Of a DNA stretch of 64,000 nt, positions 11,446 to 23,279 are shown one piece after another; position 1 is the first letter of the stretch; every line of letters starts with the position of its first letter. Source of the DNA: Obelidium mucronatum (taxonomy: Eukaryota > Chytridiomycota > Chytridiomycetes > Chytridiales > Chytriomycetaceae). The notes beneath the pieces were generated by a model, which saw only the letters and a list, made by a program, of their open reading frames with translations, ran no database searches and was not told the DNA's origin. The position numbers and the translations under genes were made by a program. The stretch lies in contig JAIVFH010000008.1 in assembly GCA_025765595.1 (NCBI GenBank), forward strand, positions 434,001 through 498,000, written 5' to 3'.

Positions 11446-13921
11446 ATGCCTCCCCCGAAGCAAGCAACTCAGCTGTCTTTGATTCTCCTTGCTGGAGTTT
11501 CAATGTACCTGATGGTATTTGTGCAGCTGCCTTCTGTGACAGGGCCTTTGGCCTATCACAACTTATCTGATATCGATCAGCGTGCCGTCAATCCTTCCAC
11601 TTTCTCTGCCAGCAAAGCCTTAGACAGTCCCGTCAACTCCCCGAATGAATCCAGCACAACCACAGCAGCCCAGCGATTGCTGGTGATCAACCATCCAGTA
11701 AGGCCTGTGCCCCCTTCGTACGGTGGTTAGTATGCTCTCACGAATTTTCAAGTTTTTTGAAAACAAAATGTCGAAATCCGTTGAAGCACCCGCCTAATGA
11801 CTCACTGCCTACAACAACTGCCAACCTCCGCAATCCTGCTGAAGCTACATCGATGAGTAGGTAAGAAGTTGCAAACCTTGATACAGATGGGTTTACGGGC
11901 ACAGAGGGTTTAACACTCTTTTCTCTTTTCAGGAAGCAACAACTTCGGCATCACGACAAGACCGTCGAAATCACCCAATCGCCAATTGTTCTTACAGCTC
12001 TATCTATGTGAGCGACTCTTAACGAAACACAACGCCTATGGTAAGGGTCATTTATTACTTCAAACACCAACCTATCACTAACTCTCAACGAAGACAACCA
12101 TCACAAACCATCAAACCATCTCATGAACACAGGCCTCTGTGAGGTCAGCTGGCACGGCACGCAACGCTCGCTGTTCAAATCATGGATTTTATAACCATGT
12201 TACCGACAACACCATATTACCCCAATACAGCAAACGGTTGCGAGAGAAACGACATGTGATCCCAAAGTGTTGTTGACGCAGGGCTGGAAGCTATCAATAA
12301 GGCAAGAATGTTGTCAGCATTCTGCCGGCATCGCAGGAACGACGAAATCTTGGTTCGATAGCTGGAGGTACTCGCGCAGCCGCAAGACGTCAATTGAGGC
12401 ATTGATTGATGCTATCAGATATATGTTGTGTTGAAGGTTAGTTGCGGTATCCGTTGTCGAACACAGTGTCATCTTGGATTGTAGGTTTAACAAGGCATCC
12501 TGTCTTTTTACTCTTTTATTATTGACAGGCTTTGACTGTCGTTGCGTAGTTTTCCTTGCTGTTGCGTTTAACCATTGCAAGACTGCCATCAACTAAAGCT
12601 GCCAGATTCTTATGTAGCGATGGGGTCTGTTTCTGATATCTTGTTCAGAGAGAGACCCGAAAAATTCCTGGCACTCTCTTGTGGATTGTAGCAAGGCAGT
12701 CTATCATTTTATCTATTAATAAAGACTTCTTTGATTTCCTTTGTGTTGGTTTGTTTTTGCTGAATAGTATGATGGGGGTGCTTTTGTCGTTACACCGGGG
12801 TGCTTTTGTAGGTACACCGGGGTGCTTTTGTCAAAACACCAGGGTGCTTTAAGCTGGAAATCGAGAAGAGCATACTAACCACCGTACCTTCGGCATTAGA
12901 TCCAGATACCCCAGAACCCCCTCGATACATTCACTTTCAAGAACCGCTTCCAGCAGAGCCAGTTGTGATGTTTTCTCTGCCTCCGGATCGAAAAGAGGCA
13001 AGAATCATGCGTGAAAGCTTCCTAGAGGAGGATGTGATCGACCGATATTGGTCAATAACAAAGTACGACACTGGAAACTACACACGGATTCCAGCTTCAT
13101 ACTTTTCAATCTATCAGAGTGTTTTGCCCTCGTTTGACGTGGCGGCTTTGCAATATGCTGTCAGCCAAGACTACGAATACTTTAAAACTTGCACCACCAG
13201 TGCAAAAGTAGACGCTCGCTTCATTGAACCAATCACCTGCAAACAACATGAACCCAAAATATCTTTTGATATTCAAGTCGTCCATAAAAGCCTGGTGGGG
13301 ATTCTCAAAGCCTGGTCTGCGTTTGCATCGGCACGGCAACTATATTGGTGGATTTCACATGGGGAAATGATTGGTTGGTTTTGGAATTCTCATCTATTGC
13401 CATGGGATCAGGACTTGGACTTCCAACTGCCCCTGAAATCGCTGCTTGAATTGGTAAAACACAACGGCACCGTATTCGAGCATGAAGGTGGAAAATACTT
13501 GATTGATGTGAGCCCGAAAATTTATGATCGTGCAAAAGGGTTCGGGAATACCATCGATGGGCGGATGATTGATATGGCAACAGGTCATTTCGTTGATATT
13601 ACTGGGTTGACGCACTCTATTGAGGATGAACAAGTTGTTCGGTGCAAGTCTCCTCACTACTATCACATGGATCATTTGATGCCTTTGCACGAAACAACGC
13701 TGGAGGGTGTTGTTGTGTGGCGACCTCGCGCTGTATTGGCGATACTTTCGAAAGAGTACCACTCGTTTGCTTACAAGCGGAAAACATACGTTAAGGAAGG
13801 TGAAAAATGGCAGTATCACCCACGGCTATTGAAATGGGTAAAGATTGCACGGTCTGGGCGCAGCGTCAGTGTTACGTCAGTCAAAGCATTATTCGCATCC
13901 ATCCTTATTTTCTTTCTATAA
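11446..13921 (+). CDS. LicD/MNN4-like phosphotransferase gene interrupted by an inverted-repeat element
   Basis: Type II membrane protein of the LicD/fukutin/MNN4 group, which adds phospho-sugars or phosphocholine to glycans. The N-terminus (11446) has a signal-anchor segment near residues 10-30 and a Ser/Thr-rich stem. The right part holds the family core: WISHGEMIGWFWN followed by LPWDQDLDFQ. A final hydrophobic segment ends at 13921. The frame is cut after 91 codons by an element at 11719-12886. Joining 11446-11718 to 12893-13921 (element plus one CCTTCG copy removed) gives 434 codons with no stop, so the ancestral gene was intact and probably intronless. Splicing at GTTAGT (11726) and AG (12899) also gives an in-frame product, differing only at the junction. 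Whether the gene is still functional depends on that splicing. Confidence 0.8.
11861..11932 (+). other. Intron-like segment inside the inverted-repeat element
   Basis: A 72-nt stretch begins GTAAGA and ends with a pyrimidine-rich run and TTTTCAG, with TTTAACAC as a possible branch site. Size and signals match real introns in this window. Joining its flanks gives a short open frame from about 11809 to a TGA near 12010. That suggests the element carries a captured fragment of a host gene, as Pack-type elements do; the fragment is not recognised. Confidence 0.35.
12775..12850. repeat. 22-bp tandem repeat, about 3.5 copies
   Basis: Three full units at 12775-12796, 12797-12818 and 12819-12840 share GGGGTGCTTTTGT and an end in ACACC, with a variable middle. 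A partial fourth unit follows at 12841-12850. The array lies in the subterminal region of the element at 11719-12886, where transposase-binding repeats often lie. Confidence 0.8.
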
Positions 13922-14317
13922 GTTTTTATGAGTATGTAATAAATACTATATCCACGGAATGCCGCAATGCTGGCCTTAATGTCGTGTCTGGTCAGGACAT
14001 ACACTCATAAAAAATTCAATTGAGACATAAATTGAAATGGAGATGCACCCCAATTAGATTTTCTTATAAGCCACCGTATATGTTCAACAACCAGCTGTTT
14101 CCAGAGCCCAGAGTGTAGTCGTGGCGAATGAAGAATGCAGTTAGCTTCAAGAAGAAGCACGAATTGCACGTTTAATATTCAAGTCACTGATCAGTTTCAC
14201 GAATGATGTTGGTTTCAATTTCAGCTCATCACATGACAGCTTAGGAAAACATGCTGCAACTGTTTTAGTATTTAATCTCTATTGCGTTTTTCCCGCTACG
14301 AAAAAGGACACAGCCCT
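13922..14317. promoter_or_regulatory. Intergenic region upstream of fungalysin B
   Basis: This 396-bp gap follows the LicD-like gene and precedes fungalysin B on the same strand. It should contain the terminator of the first and the promoter of the second. I see no repeat, RNA gene or convincing core-promoter motif. Confidence 0.35.
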
Positions 14318-17300
14318 ATGCACCCCCCTAGATTCTTCCTTGGCCTGATGGCAGTCGCCACATCTATGATCCAAACTGCTCAGGCTGGTCCTGTTCAGAA
14401 GGTCAAGGCAACTCTCCCTGGATTCTACCAACCCACAGCTACAAGAATTGAGGTACCACAAACTGAGGCTTCGTTCGTCTCCCTCTCCTTGACACAAGAT
14501 GAGGCTTTTGCAGCAGCGACTGACTTCCTTTCTACCGGCACTGGGGTTGAAAACACAAGCATTGAGATTTCTCAATCGTAAGTTATTGCACTTTGAATTG
14601 TGATCTTGAATTAAGGATGTATGCAGTCTCTTTTCACCTGAGGCCAACTTGTACCACATTCACTACACTGAAATGTTTCACGGTCTCCCAATCGCAAACT
14701 CTGTGTCTAACGTGAACATTGACACAACCGGAAGCGTCCTATCGATCCACCAGAGTTTCGTTCCAACCGAAATCAAACGGTCTGCTGTGCCAGTCCAAAA
14801 ACGTGATGCCCCCGTGATTCCACTTGAGCAAGCGATTCTCAACTTTGCCGAAGCAAAGGGTTTCAAGACTACCGACAAGTTAACTGTCACCAGTAAAGGA
14901 GCCAACAAATTTGTTGTTGAAGGGGCTTCTTTCGCCCTTTCCCCAATCCATGCTTCCGAAAAGTACTACCAAACTGCAACTGGTCTCATTCACGTTTGGG
15001 ACATAAGTGTCGAGCAAGATGATGTGTGGTGAGTGAAAAAATCTCATTGTTTCTATTTTTGTTTTACATTCAGCTATTAACTGTACATACAAAGGGAAAA
15101 TGCCTTCATCAACTCTGAAACAGGAGAAATTGTTGGAGTTGCGAACTGGACTTCTGATTTCAGTGCCAAGGAAGAATCCCCCAAAGCGTCTACTCTCGCC
15201 GCTCGTGCTGGAGCCATTCTTGACGCCGTCTACAGCGTAATTCCAATCGGGCAGCGAAACCCAAAATCCAACAATGGTCTCACGCAAGTCAAGAGCCCAT
15301 GGGATACTGTAGCGAGTCCAAGCGGTTGGCACTATGCAAGCAAAGATCTTTCCGGAAACAACGTGTATGCACAGTCCAACCCAAACAACGTTCTCGACAT
15401 CAACAAGTTGATTAATCTGCCAAGACCATCAAGCGCGAACTTGGAATTCAACTACCGTTTCGATGCAACAAAAGGATCCGAAGATGCCGGTAACCGCGAT
15501 GTTGCTACAACAAACATGTTCTACGTCACAAACGCGATCCACGATGTTTTCTACAACTACGGTTTCGACGAAGTTTCTGGAAACTTCCAAGACGACAACT
15601 TTGGACGAGGTGGACAAGAATATGATCCTGTGGTTGCAACCGCACAAGATGGGGCGGGGAAAAACAACGCCAACTTCGCTACACCGCCTGATGGTTATCC
15701 TGGAAAAATGAGAATGTATGTTTTCACTTCGGCTACACCTGACCGTGATGGAGCCTTGGAGAATGACATCATTGTGAGTGTTTCACTAATTATTGATTCA
15801 TGACTACTTATCACAAACTCCCACGAACTATTAGATTCATGAACTTGGTCATGGTTTGTCCAACCGTTTGACTGGTGGACCTACCAACGCCAACTGCTTG
15901 CAGACTGTTGTTAGCGGAGGTTTGGGAGAAGGATGGAGTGACGTCGTTGGTTTTATAATGTCGGTTCCTGCCACATTTACTCGCAATAGTGACTACGCGA
16001 TGGGTTACTGGGCAGTCAACAGACCCAATGGAGTTAGAAAGTTCCCATACTCCACAAGTTTAATCACCAACAAGCGCATGTTTTCGGATTTGAAAACTCT
16101 TGTGGAAGTTCACGCGGTCGGAGAAGTTTGGGCGGAGGCCTTGTACGAAGTCATGTGGAACTTGATTGATGCCGCCGGATTCACGGCTCCGGCTGATATT
16201 GGCAAGAGCGCCAACTCTGGAACAGGAAACACTGTGCTTCTTAAAGTCCTTATTGCTGCTATGAAGATCCAGCCATGCAACCCAGACTTTATTCAAGCTA
16301 GAAACGCGATCATTCGTGCCGAGAAGGCTCTTTACAATGGAAAGTTTTCCTGTGAGATTTGGAAAGGGTTTGCCAAGCGTGGAGTGGGGTTGAACGCGGA
16401 CAACACGTACAATGACAACTTTGACGTCCCAACTGAATGCCAAGGGCAATCCGCGCCATCCACCACTTCCACCACTCCCACCACTTCCACCACTTCTACT
16501 ACGTCCACTACTACAACTACAACAACCACGAAGGCAACTACGACTACAACGACAACCACAACCACAACTCCAACAACAACAACAACAACTACCACGACAA
16601 CTACTTTGCCAACCACAACTACAACAAACACCACCTCCACAACAATTACTACCTCTACAACTGTCCCTACTACAACCACTACGACTACAACCACTGTTCC
16701 CACTACAACTTCGTCAACCACTACTACTACGACCCCAACCACAACCACCTCTTCAACTACAACTACAACTGTGCCCACTACAACGTCGACTGAAACGACC
16801 GCAACCACCACAACCACACCAAGCACCACCACCTCCGAACAAGCCCCCACTACCACCACAGCCCCTCCAACAACAACGACAGCATCTCCAACTACAACCT
16901 CAACAACAACAGAACCAATCCAAACCTGTGCTGAACCATGGAAGCCAACCACAATCTACAAGGACGGAAGCATCGTAAGCGACAAGGGGGTCAACTTCAA
17001 GCGTCAAACAAGCGCGGGAACTCCAGGTGGAAACGGTGAAAATGAAATTGCGTGGGTTTCTTTGGGCCCTTGTGTTCCAGCTACCACCACTGCAGTTGCC
17101 GTTTCTTCTACGATTGAGGCAATCGCCACTACAGCCGATCAAGTTACTACTGCATCGCCAGTGGTACCAACAACTACTACTGAAGAAAAAACCGTCCCAA
17201 CAATCGCACCCACCACGACCACCACCTCTGCAAACTGCTACCCCGAATGGAGCGCAACTCTCAACTACCCAAAAGGAAGCTTGGTAACTTACAAGGGTAT

Positions 17301-17610
17301 CAACTACAAATCCAAGTGGTGGAAGAATCCTGGATTCGGACCTGCCACGTCTGGAGATGGCGGATGGGTTTCCGTGGGTGCTTGTGATGGTAACGGTGGC
17401 GGTGTGGTGTTGACGGAGGTGCCGACTACTACCACTACCTCCACGACTACCACCACCACTGCTGCTGAAACCACTGATGCCCCGATTGAAGGAAATCCAT
17501 TGGGTAAACAATGTAGTAAGTTTGGTGCATCTCAATGCGTTGGTGGTGCCACCTACAATTGTGGAGGTTCTGCTCCTTTCACGTGGCAACTCTGGTACAA
17601 CTACTGCTAA
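14318..17610 (+). CDS. Fungalysin B, secreted M36 metallopeptidase with two CBM5/12-like chitin-binding modules
   Basis: Exons 14318-14577, 14627-15028, 15095-15773 and 15835-17610 join to 1038 aa. The start is the ATG at 14318 because it aligns with the signal peptides of the paralogues (MHPPRFFLGLMAVATSM); a GTG lies upstream in frame. Propeptide and M36 domain follow, with HELGH at residues 449-453 and the glutamate ligand in LGEGWSD. The C-terminal half differs from its paralogues. A long Thr-rich linker leads to two aromatic-rich modules (CAEPWKPTTIYKDGS and CYPEWSATLNYPKGS, each closing W-S-x-G-x-C) that fit CBM5/12 chitin-binding modules. A second Thr linker and a four-cysteine module at the very end follow. 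The design suits a protease held on chitin-containing material. The three intron positions match those of fungalysins A and D. Confidence 0.92.
16450..16911 (+). repeat. Thr-rich (ACN)n low-complexity coding repeat
   Basis: A 460-bp run of ACN codons encodes the Thr/Pro/Ser linker between the catalytic domain and the chitin-binding modules of fungalysin B. It is likely heavily O-glycosylated. Such runs change length easily. Long frames on the opposite strand here (Val-rich) are shadows. Confidence 0.85.
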
Positions 17611-17889
17611 AAACAGAAAGAGCGGCACTTGGAATAGAAGCGTCAGAGGTTAAAAATAAAAGACAAGTTTTAATTCAAACTTCCTTCCCAGTCATCAGGA
17701 TCCCCCCCACCTCAAAATAAAATTATATGAAAGAAAAAAACAAAACAAGGATGAGTGTGTAGTAAAGTGTAGGTAGTCTGAGTTTCAAACTAAGAAAATG
17801 GAAAGACAACAGAGCGACACCAAAAAAAAGAAACGAAGAACGAATAGAGAAATCAAAGTTCAGCATACGCCTTTTCTGATTCCCTTGCT

Positions 17890-20344
17890 TTACTTCTTCT
17901 TGTCGGCATCCTTGAACTCTGCATCTACAGTCTCAGAGGACTGGGAAGAGGAGCCAGAGTTCTCACTCTGCTTCTTCTTGTAGACCATCTCGAACAATTT
18001 CAAAGATCCAGCTTGCAAGTCTCCGTAAGTCTCCTTGATCTTTTCAGCTTCAGAAGTTTCAGGGTTGGCCAACAATTCACGCAACTCGGTAATCTTAGCC
18101 TTGATCTTGTCAGTTTCGGCAGCATCCAATTGGTCCTTGAACTCAGACATGGCCTTCTCGGTATCGTGGATAATGGATTCGGCCTTGTTGGATTCTTCAA
18201 TGACTTCCTTACGCTTCTTGTCAGCTTCGGCGTGGCTTTCGGCTTCAGTCACCATCTTGTCGATTTCAGCATCAGAGAGACCAGAGGAAGCGGCCAAAGT
18301 GATGGAGCAGTCCTTGTTGGTGGCCTTGTCCTTGGCACCAACGTTGACAATACCATCGGCGTCAATGTCAAAGGTGACTTCAATTTGTGGAATTCCACGT
18401 GGTGCCGGTGGGATTCCGGCCAAGTTGAATTGTCCGAGGAGCTTGTTGTCTTTGACGAGCTGTCTCTCTCCTTGGTAAACCTTGATTTCGACTTGGGTTT
18501 GACCATCAGCGGCGGTGGAGAAGACTTGGGACTTCTTGGTTGGGATGGTGGTGTTACGGTTGATCAATGGGGTGAAGACTCCTCCCAAAGTCTCAATTCC
18601 AAGGGAAAGTGGGGTGACGTCGAGCAACAAGATGGAGTTGACTTCTCCAGACAAGACTCCTCCCTGAACAGCGGCACCAATGGCGACAGCTTCGTCTGGG
18701 TTGACAGCCTTGGATGGCTCCTTTCCGAAGATTTGACGAACCATTTCCTGGACCTTGGGGACACGGGACATACCTCCAACGAGAATGACTTCGTTGATTT
18801 CGCTGGTGGTAACTCCGGCATCCTTGATGGCCTTCTTACATGGCTCAACAGTACGGTCCATCAAAGCCTTGGTCAATGACTCAAATTGAGAACGGGTGAG
18901 CTTAGTAGCAATGTGCTTTGGTCCACTGGCATCCACGGTAATGTATGGCAAGTTGATTTCAGTGCTAACAGAGGAAGAGAGTTCAATCTTGGCCTTTTCG
19001 GCAGCTTCACGGATACGCTGAAGAGCGGTACGGTCTTTGGAGAGATCGATACCAGATTCCTTTTTGAATGAGTCGGCAATGAATTGAACGAGAACGTTGT
19101 CGAAGTCTTCTCCTCCCAAGTGAGTGTCACCGTTGGTGGACTTGACTTCAAAGACTCCCTTTTGGATTTCGAGGAGGGAGACATCGAAAGTACCACCACC
19201 CAAGTCGTAGACGGCAATGATTCTGTCACCGTCCTTGTCCAAACCATAGGCAAGGGCAGCGGCGGTTGGCTCGTTGATGACACGAAGAACGTTGAGACCA
19301 GAAATGGTACCGGCGTCCTTGGTGGCTTGACGCTGAGCATCGTTGAAGTAAGCTGGGACAGTGACGACTTTTATGGGAAGAAAAACGAGTAAGAAACGAC
19401 GAAAAAAAAGGTGGTCACAACAACATCACATACCAGCATCCTTAACAGGCTTGTTCAAGAACGCCTCTGCAGTTTCCTTCATCTTCATCAACACGAAACC
19501 TCCAATCTGGGATGGAGAGTACTTTTTGCCACGAGCTTCAACCCAAGCATCTCCGTTGCTGTGCTTAATAATCTTGTACGAAACAGTTTTGGCGTCATCC
19601 TGGACAGCTTTGTCTTCGAAACGACGACCAATCAAACGCTTAGTGGCAAAGAGAGTGTTTTCTGGGTTCACAACAGCTTGACGCTTGGCTGGAGTACCAA
19701 CAATCAACTCTCCGTCTTTGGAGAAGGCAACAATAGATGGAGTTGTACGGCCTCCTTCTGAGTTTTCAATAACACGTGGAGTCTTTCCATCCATAACTTT
19801 TTAAATCGAGTTTCGGAAAACATTTGTAATTTGATCCAAGTCGGGTAAGGAACACAATCAAAGACGGTAACCAAGCAAATAGCAGCAAACAGAATATCAG
19901 AGACAGAATGATTTCAAGAAAGAACCGGGGAGGGAGGTAAAGAAGCAAAAGAGAACAAGTTTAGATTCCGAAGGAGAAAAAAGGCAAAATCTCAGAAAGG
20001 CAAGAACTCACCAGCAACACATGAGTTGGTTGTTCCCAAGTCAATTCCGATAACTTGTCCCTGGACCTTTTCGCTGTGAAAAAAGAGATACGCAGTTTTG
20101 ATGAATACGAATCCCACTTGCTCAGCAAACACAGCATTTGCTCACCTGTAGCTGCGAATGAAGGAGCGCGATGCAATTGGCTGGACGAGCTAAGGAAAAG
20201 CAAGGGGAAGGGACAAGGCAAGAGACAAGAACCGGTTAGATCACAAGCTCTGAAGTATTTCCAACCAAACAAAACAACACGTACTGAAGCACGAGCCAGG
20301 GGTCGAGCGTTAGCCGCAAGAGCAGTGATTCGAGAGAAGAACAT
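17890..20344 (-). CDS. SSC1: Mitochondrial Hsp70 chaperone
   Basis: DnaK-type chaperone of the mitochondrial matrix that pulls preproteins through the TIM23 channel and folds them. Exons from 20344: 20344-20285, 20189-20146, 20073-20012, 19796-19434 and 19367-17890, joining in frame to 668 aa, the usual size for the family. The N-terminus ([20 protein letters not shown], then Arg/Ser-rich) is a mitochondrial presequence. The nucleotide-binding domain begins [13 protein letters not shown] and contains [12 protein letters not shown]. The sequence [20 protein letters not shown] is diagnostic of the mitochondrial rather than the cytosolic or ER form. The C-terminal lid ends in a short charged tail (DADKKK), not EEVD or an ER-retention signal. 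The three first coding exons are very short. The transcript is co-oriented with fungalysin C upstream. Confidence 0.95.
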
Positions 20345-20591
20345 GATGCTAGTGATGCTGGAAGAGACTCTCCGTTAGTATTTCCGAGGGTTTTCGCTGG
20401 TGGGAGTTGTCTTTTTGCACCTGTTTTTATTTTTTTCTTTTTTCCAGTTTCCGATTCGTGAATCATTCCATCAGATTCTATCACTTCGTGGCTTTGAAAT
20501 CTATCGGAAGTTGGAACTGGAAAAACACATCAACACGAATCTTAATGTTTTAAATCTTTCTTTCTTCATTCTGGTTTTATCATTATAGCAA

Positions 20592-23052
20592 TTAACACCC
20601 ACCATCATACCACTTATACCACGTCAAGTCGTGGCTTGCCACATATGCACATTGATAAGTAACTCCATTCGCGCATGTTGTGCTTCCAAACTCAGTGCAT
20701 GGCTGCCCGTCTGTTCCAGTGTTTGGCGGCGTTGGTGGGTTTTCAGCCTTTGTGGGTTTCGGACTTGGTGGTTTGGATTTCTTGGTCGTCGCAGTAGTGG
20801 TTGTTGTAGAAATACGTTTAGTGGTTGAGGGTTTAGGTCGTGGACTCGGTTTTGGACTTGGTTTTGGACTCGGTTTTGGGGCTGGAGGGGAAGGCGATGG
20901 TGCCACAACCAAACTTGGGCTTGGCTTTGGACTTGGCTGATTTCCACCACCACCACCACTACCATTTGCACATTCTGAAGGAGTTTCAACGTTGTTTTGA
21001 AAGGATCGACTTGCTTTGACACCCATTCCTCGCTTGGCGAATCCAGCCCAAATGGCACACTTGTACTTTCCGTTAAAAAGAGCTTGATCTGCCTTGAGAA
21101 TTGCATCGCGCGCTTGTATGAAGGATGGATTGCATGGTGTCAGTTTCATTCCACTGATCAAGGCCTTCATAAAATCTGTATTTCCGGTTCCAGAATTGGC
21201 GCTAGACACAAGCTTTGATGGAGATGTAGCGCCTGAAAGATCGATAAAGTTCCACATAACTTCGCTACGATAAAGAAAGGGTTAGTTGGGAGATGATGAT
21301 GAATTTCAGTAAACAAACTTACTATAGCATAGTTGCCCAGACTTCACCAATACGATGGACCTCGGTCAAAGTAGTCAGATCCGAGTACATGTGAGGATTC
21401 GTTTTGGTGTTTGTTGAATACGGAAACTGCCGAATGCCCGCCGCGCTGTTGAAGACGTAGCTCCCTGTCGCAAAGTCGGTACTCCTCGTAGCACCCTCTG
21501 GCAGCGACATCAGAGTGCCGAACGCGTCACTCCAGCCCTCGCCCATGCCGCCTCCCTCGCCGCCCTGCAGACAGTTGGCGTTTGCCGCACCGCCAACCAG
21601 CCTCGATGAAAGTCCGTGAACCAACTCGTGGATCACCACGTCGTTATCCAGCGCGCCGTCGCGGCTTGGTGTTGATCGCGTGAACTGGTACATGCGCATT
21701 ACTCCGTTTTGTCCATCTGGCGGCGTCATGAAGTTGGCGTTGTTTGTTCCCGATCCGTCCTGTGCATTTGCAATAACTGCGTCACTGCCACGCCCGCCCT
21801 TTCCAAAGTTGTCTTCCTGGAAATTGCCTGATGCTTCGTCGAAACCGTAGTGATACAAAATATCGTGCACGCTGTTGGTAACGTAGAACATATTTGTGAC
21901 GGCAGCATCACGGTTGCTTGTAGACGACGAGGAAGACTGGGATGCATCGAATTTGTACTGAAAGGTCAGTGAATCTGACTGTGGGCGCGGGAGTTGAGTC
22001 AACTGGTTGGGGTCTCGAATGTTTTTTGGGTTTGACTGTGCGTATACATTGTTTCCAGAGAGATCGTTTTTGGAGTGCCAGCCTTGGGGACTCGCTTTTT
22101 TGTCTGCTGTGTTTGTCACTGTTTTGAGTCCGCTGTTTGGGTTTCGGAATCCAATTGGAATCACCGAGTATGTCCCATCACGGCTTGCCACTTCTTGCCG
22201 CTTTTCGACGTAATCCGAAGCCCAATTTGAAACTCCAATTACGTCTCCAGTAATAGAATCCACGAATGCATTGTCCCTGTTGATACAAACAATTTTGAAT
22301 ACACTTTGCTCTTAATTCCACTCACATTCTTTACCCACTCACCAAGTATCTTCGGTCTGAATACTCAAATCCCAAACAAGCGCAAGCCCCCTTTCGGTTT
22401 GATAGTACTTTTTAGAAGCCAGAATAGGTCGTTTCGCAAAAGGTGCACCCATGACAATGTATTCGTTATCACTACTACCATTTTGAGAAACAGTCAATTT
22501 CAGACCCGCTGCATTCCTGCTGGTAGAAATCCCTTTTGCAGATGCATACTGAAAAACAGCTTCTTCGACCAGAATCTCATGATTCGCTCTCTTGTTGATT
22601 AATTGAAGTTGCTGCTGCTGTTTCAGAATCGAATCTGGAACAAAGCTCTGGAACTGAGAAATCACAACTCCATCTGGTCCAATATGGGTGTTGGAAACGG
22701 CATTGACAATGGCCAGACCTTGGAATGTTTGGGTAGCATAAATGTGTTGGATGCCTGAAGTGGATGATATGTGGGCATGAGTAATGGCGATGCTGCCAGT
22801 TTTGAGACCCAACGATTCAGTGAGACTTGAGGTAGCAAATGATTTGGCTGATTGGAGTAGTTCAAACGAAGAGGAATCTCTTTTGCTGTTGTTCAAATGC
22901 TTAAGGAATGATATTGATGATGCCGGAATTTCTACTGGCGTTGCTGGTGGTTGATAGAATCCAGGCAGATTTCCACGTTTCGTGTGGTGGGATGTCAGTG
23001 GCGCAGCATCGGCTAACGCTACAAGTGCCAGAAAGAATGATGGTAGGTGCAT
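20592..23052 (-). CDS. Fungalysin C, divergent M36 metallopeptidase with Pro-rich tail
   Basis: Exons 23052-22343, 22276-21323 and 21264-20592 join to 778 aa. The ATG at 23052 is chosen (MHLPSFFLALVALADA, a signal peptide); an upstream GTG in frame is not used. The catalytic motif is HELVH with the glutamate ligand in MGEGWSD. It differs from A, B and D in three ways. It lacks the intron after the propeptide start and the one before the zinc motif. It has its own intron inside the motif LY|EVMWN. Its linker is rich in Pro-Ser-Pro-Lys repeats rather than Thr. The last 40 residues keep the four-cysteine module (C-EFGSTTC-NGVTYQC ... WYDGGC). GC content is raised around 21400-21700. Confidence 0.92.
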
Positions 23053-23279
23053 TCCCACTTGATTTTTTTCGAGGCTGTTTCAGCTCAGATTCAAACTTAA
23101 GAAATTTCGCAAGAAATTTTGTTTGTTTCACTGACTGTAAAATCTTGTTTGTTTTGTTTTGCGGTCAGTCGTTACAGGCGCGCTAGTCGGAATGACAGTT
23201 TGTGTCTCGGCCTTGAACCACCATCAAATTATTATTTTAACACAAGGTTCCAAAACAAAAATACTTGACACATTTATAA

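Larger units (their letters stand above)
11719..12886. mobile_element. 1168-bp non-autonomous DNA-transposon-like element with splice signals in its TIRs
   Basis: Perfect 20-bp terminal inverted repeats at 11719-11738 (TACGGTGGTTAGTATGCTCT) and 12867-12886. It is flanked by a 6-bp direct repeat CCTTCG at 11713-11718 and 12887-12892, read as a target-site duplication. No transposase-like frame is visible, so it is non-autonomous. A 6-bp duplication does not point clearly to one superfamily. Inside are a 22-bp tandem repeat near the right end and an intron-like segment at 11861-11932. The left repeat contains GTTAGTA and the right one TACTAAC, that is, a 5' splice site and a branch site on the host sense strand. 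Neighbouring genes here use 49-303-nt introns, so a 1174-nt intron would be exceptional. Confidence 0.85.

Noticed and set aside
11719..12886. Reading the element as Tc1/mariner-like with a TA target duplication
   Set aside because: TA sits inside the perfect TIR ends and removing the element with only a TA duplication leaves a stop and wrong frame, whereas a CCTTCG duplication restores the ORF exactly.
16332..16978. Long Val-rich and Pro/Leu-rich frames opposite or beside the Thr linker of fungalysin B
   Set aside because: They are shadows of the ACN-codon repeat.
18013..19392. Long plus-strand frames opposite the Hsp70 gene
   Set aside because: Codon-bias shadows of a highly expressed gene; no domain or start context.
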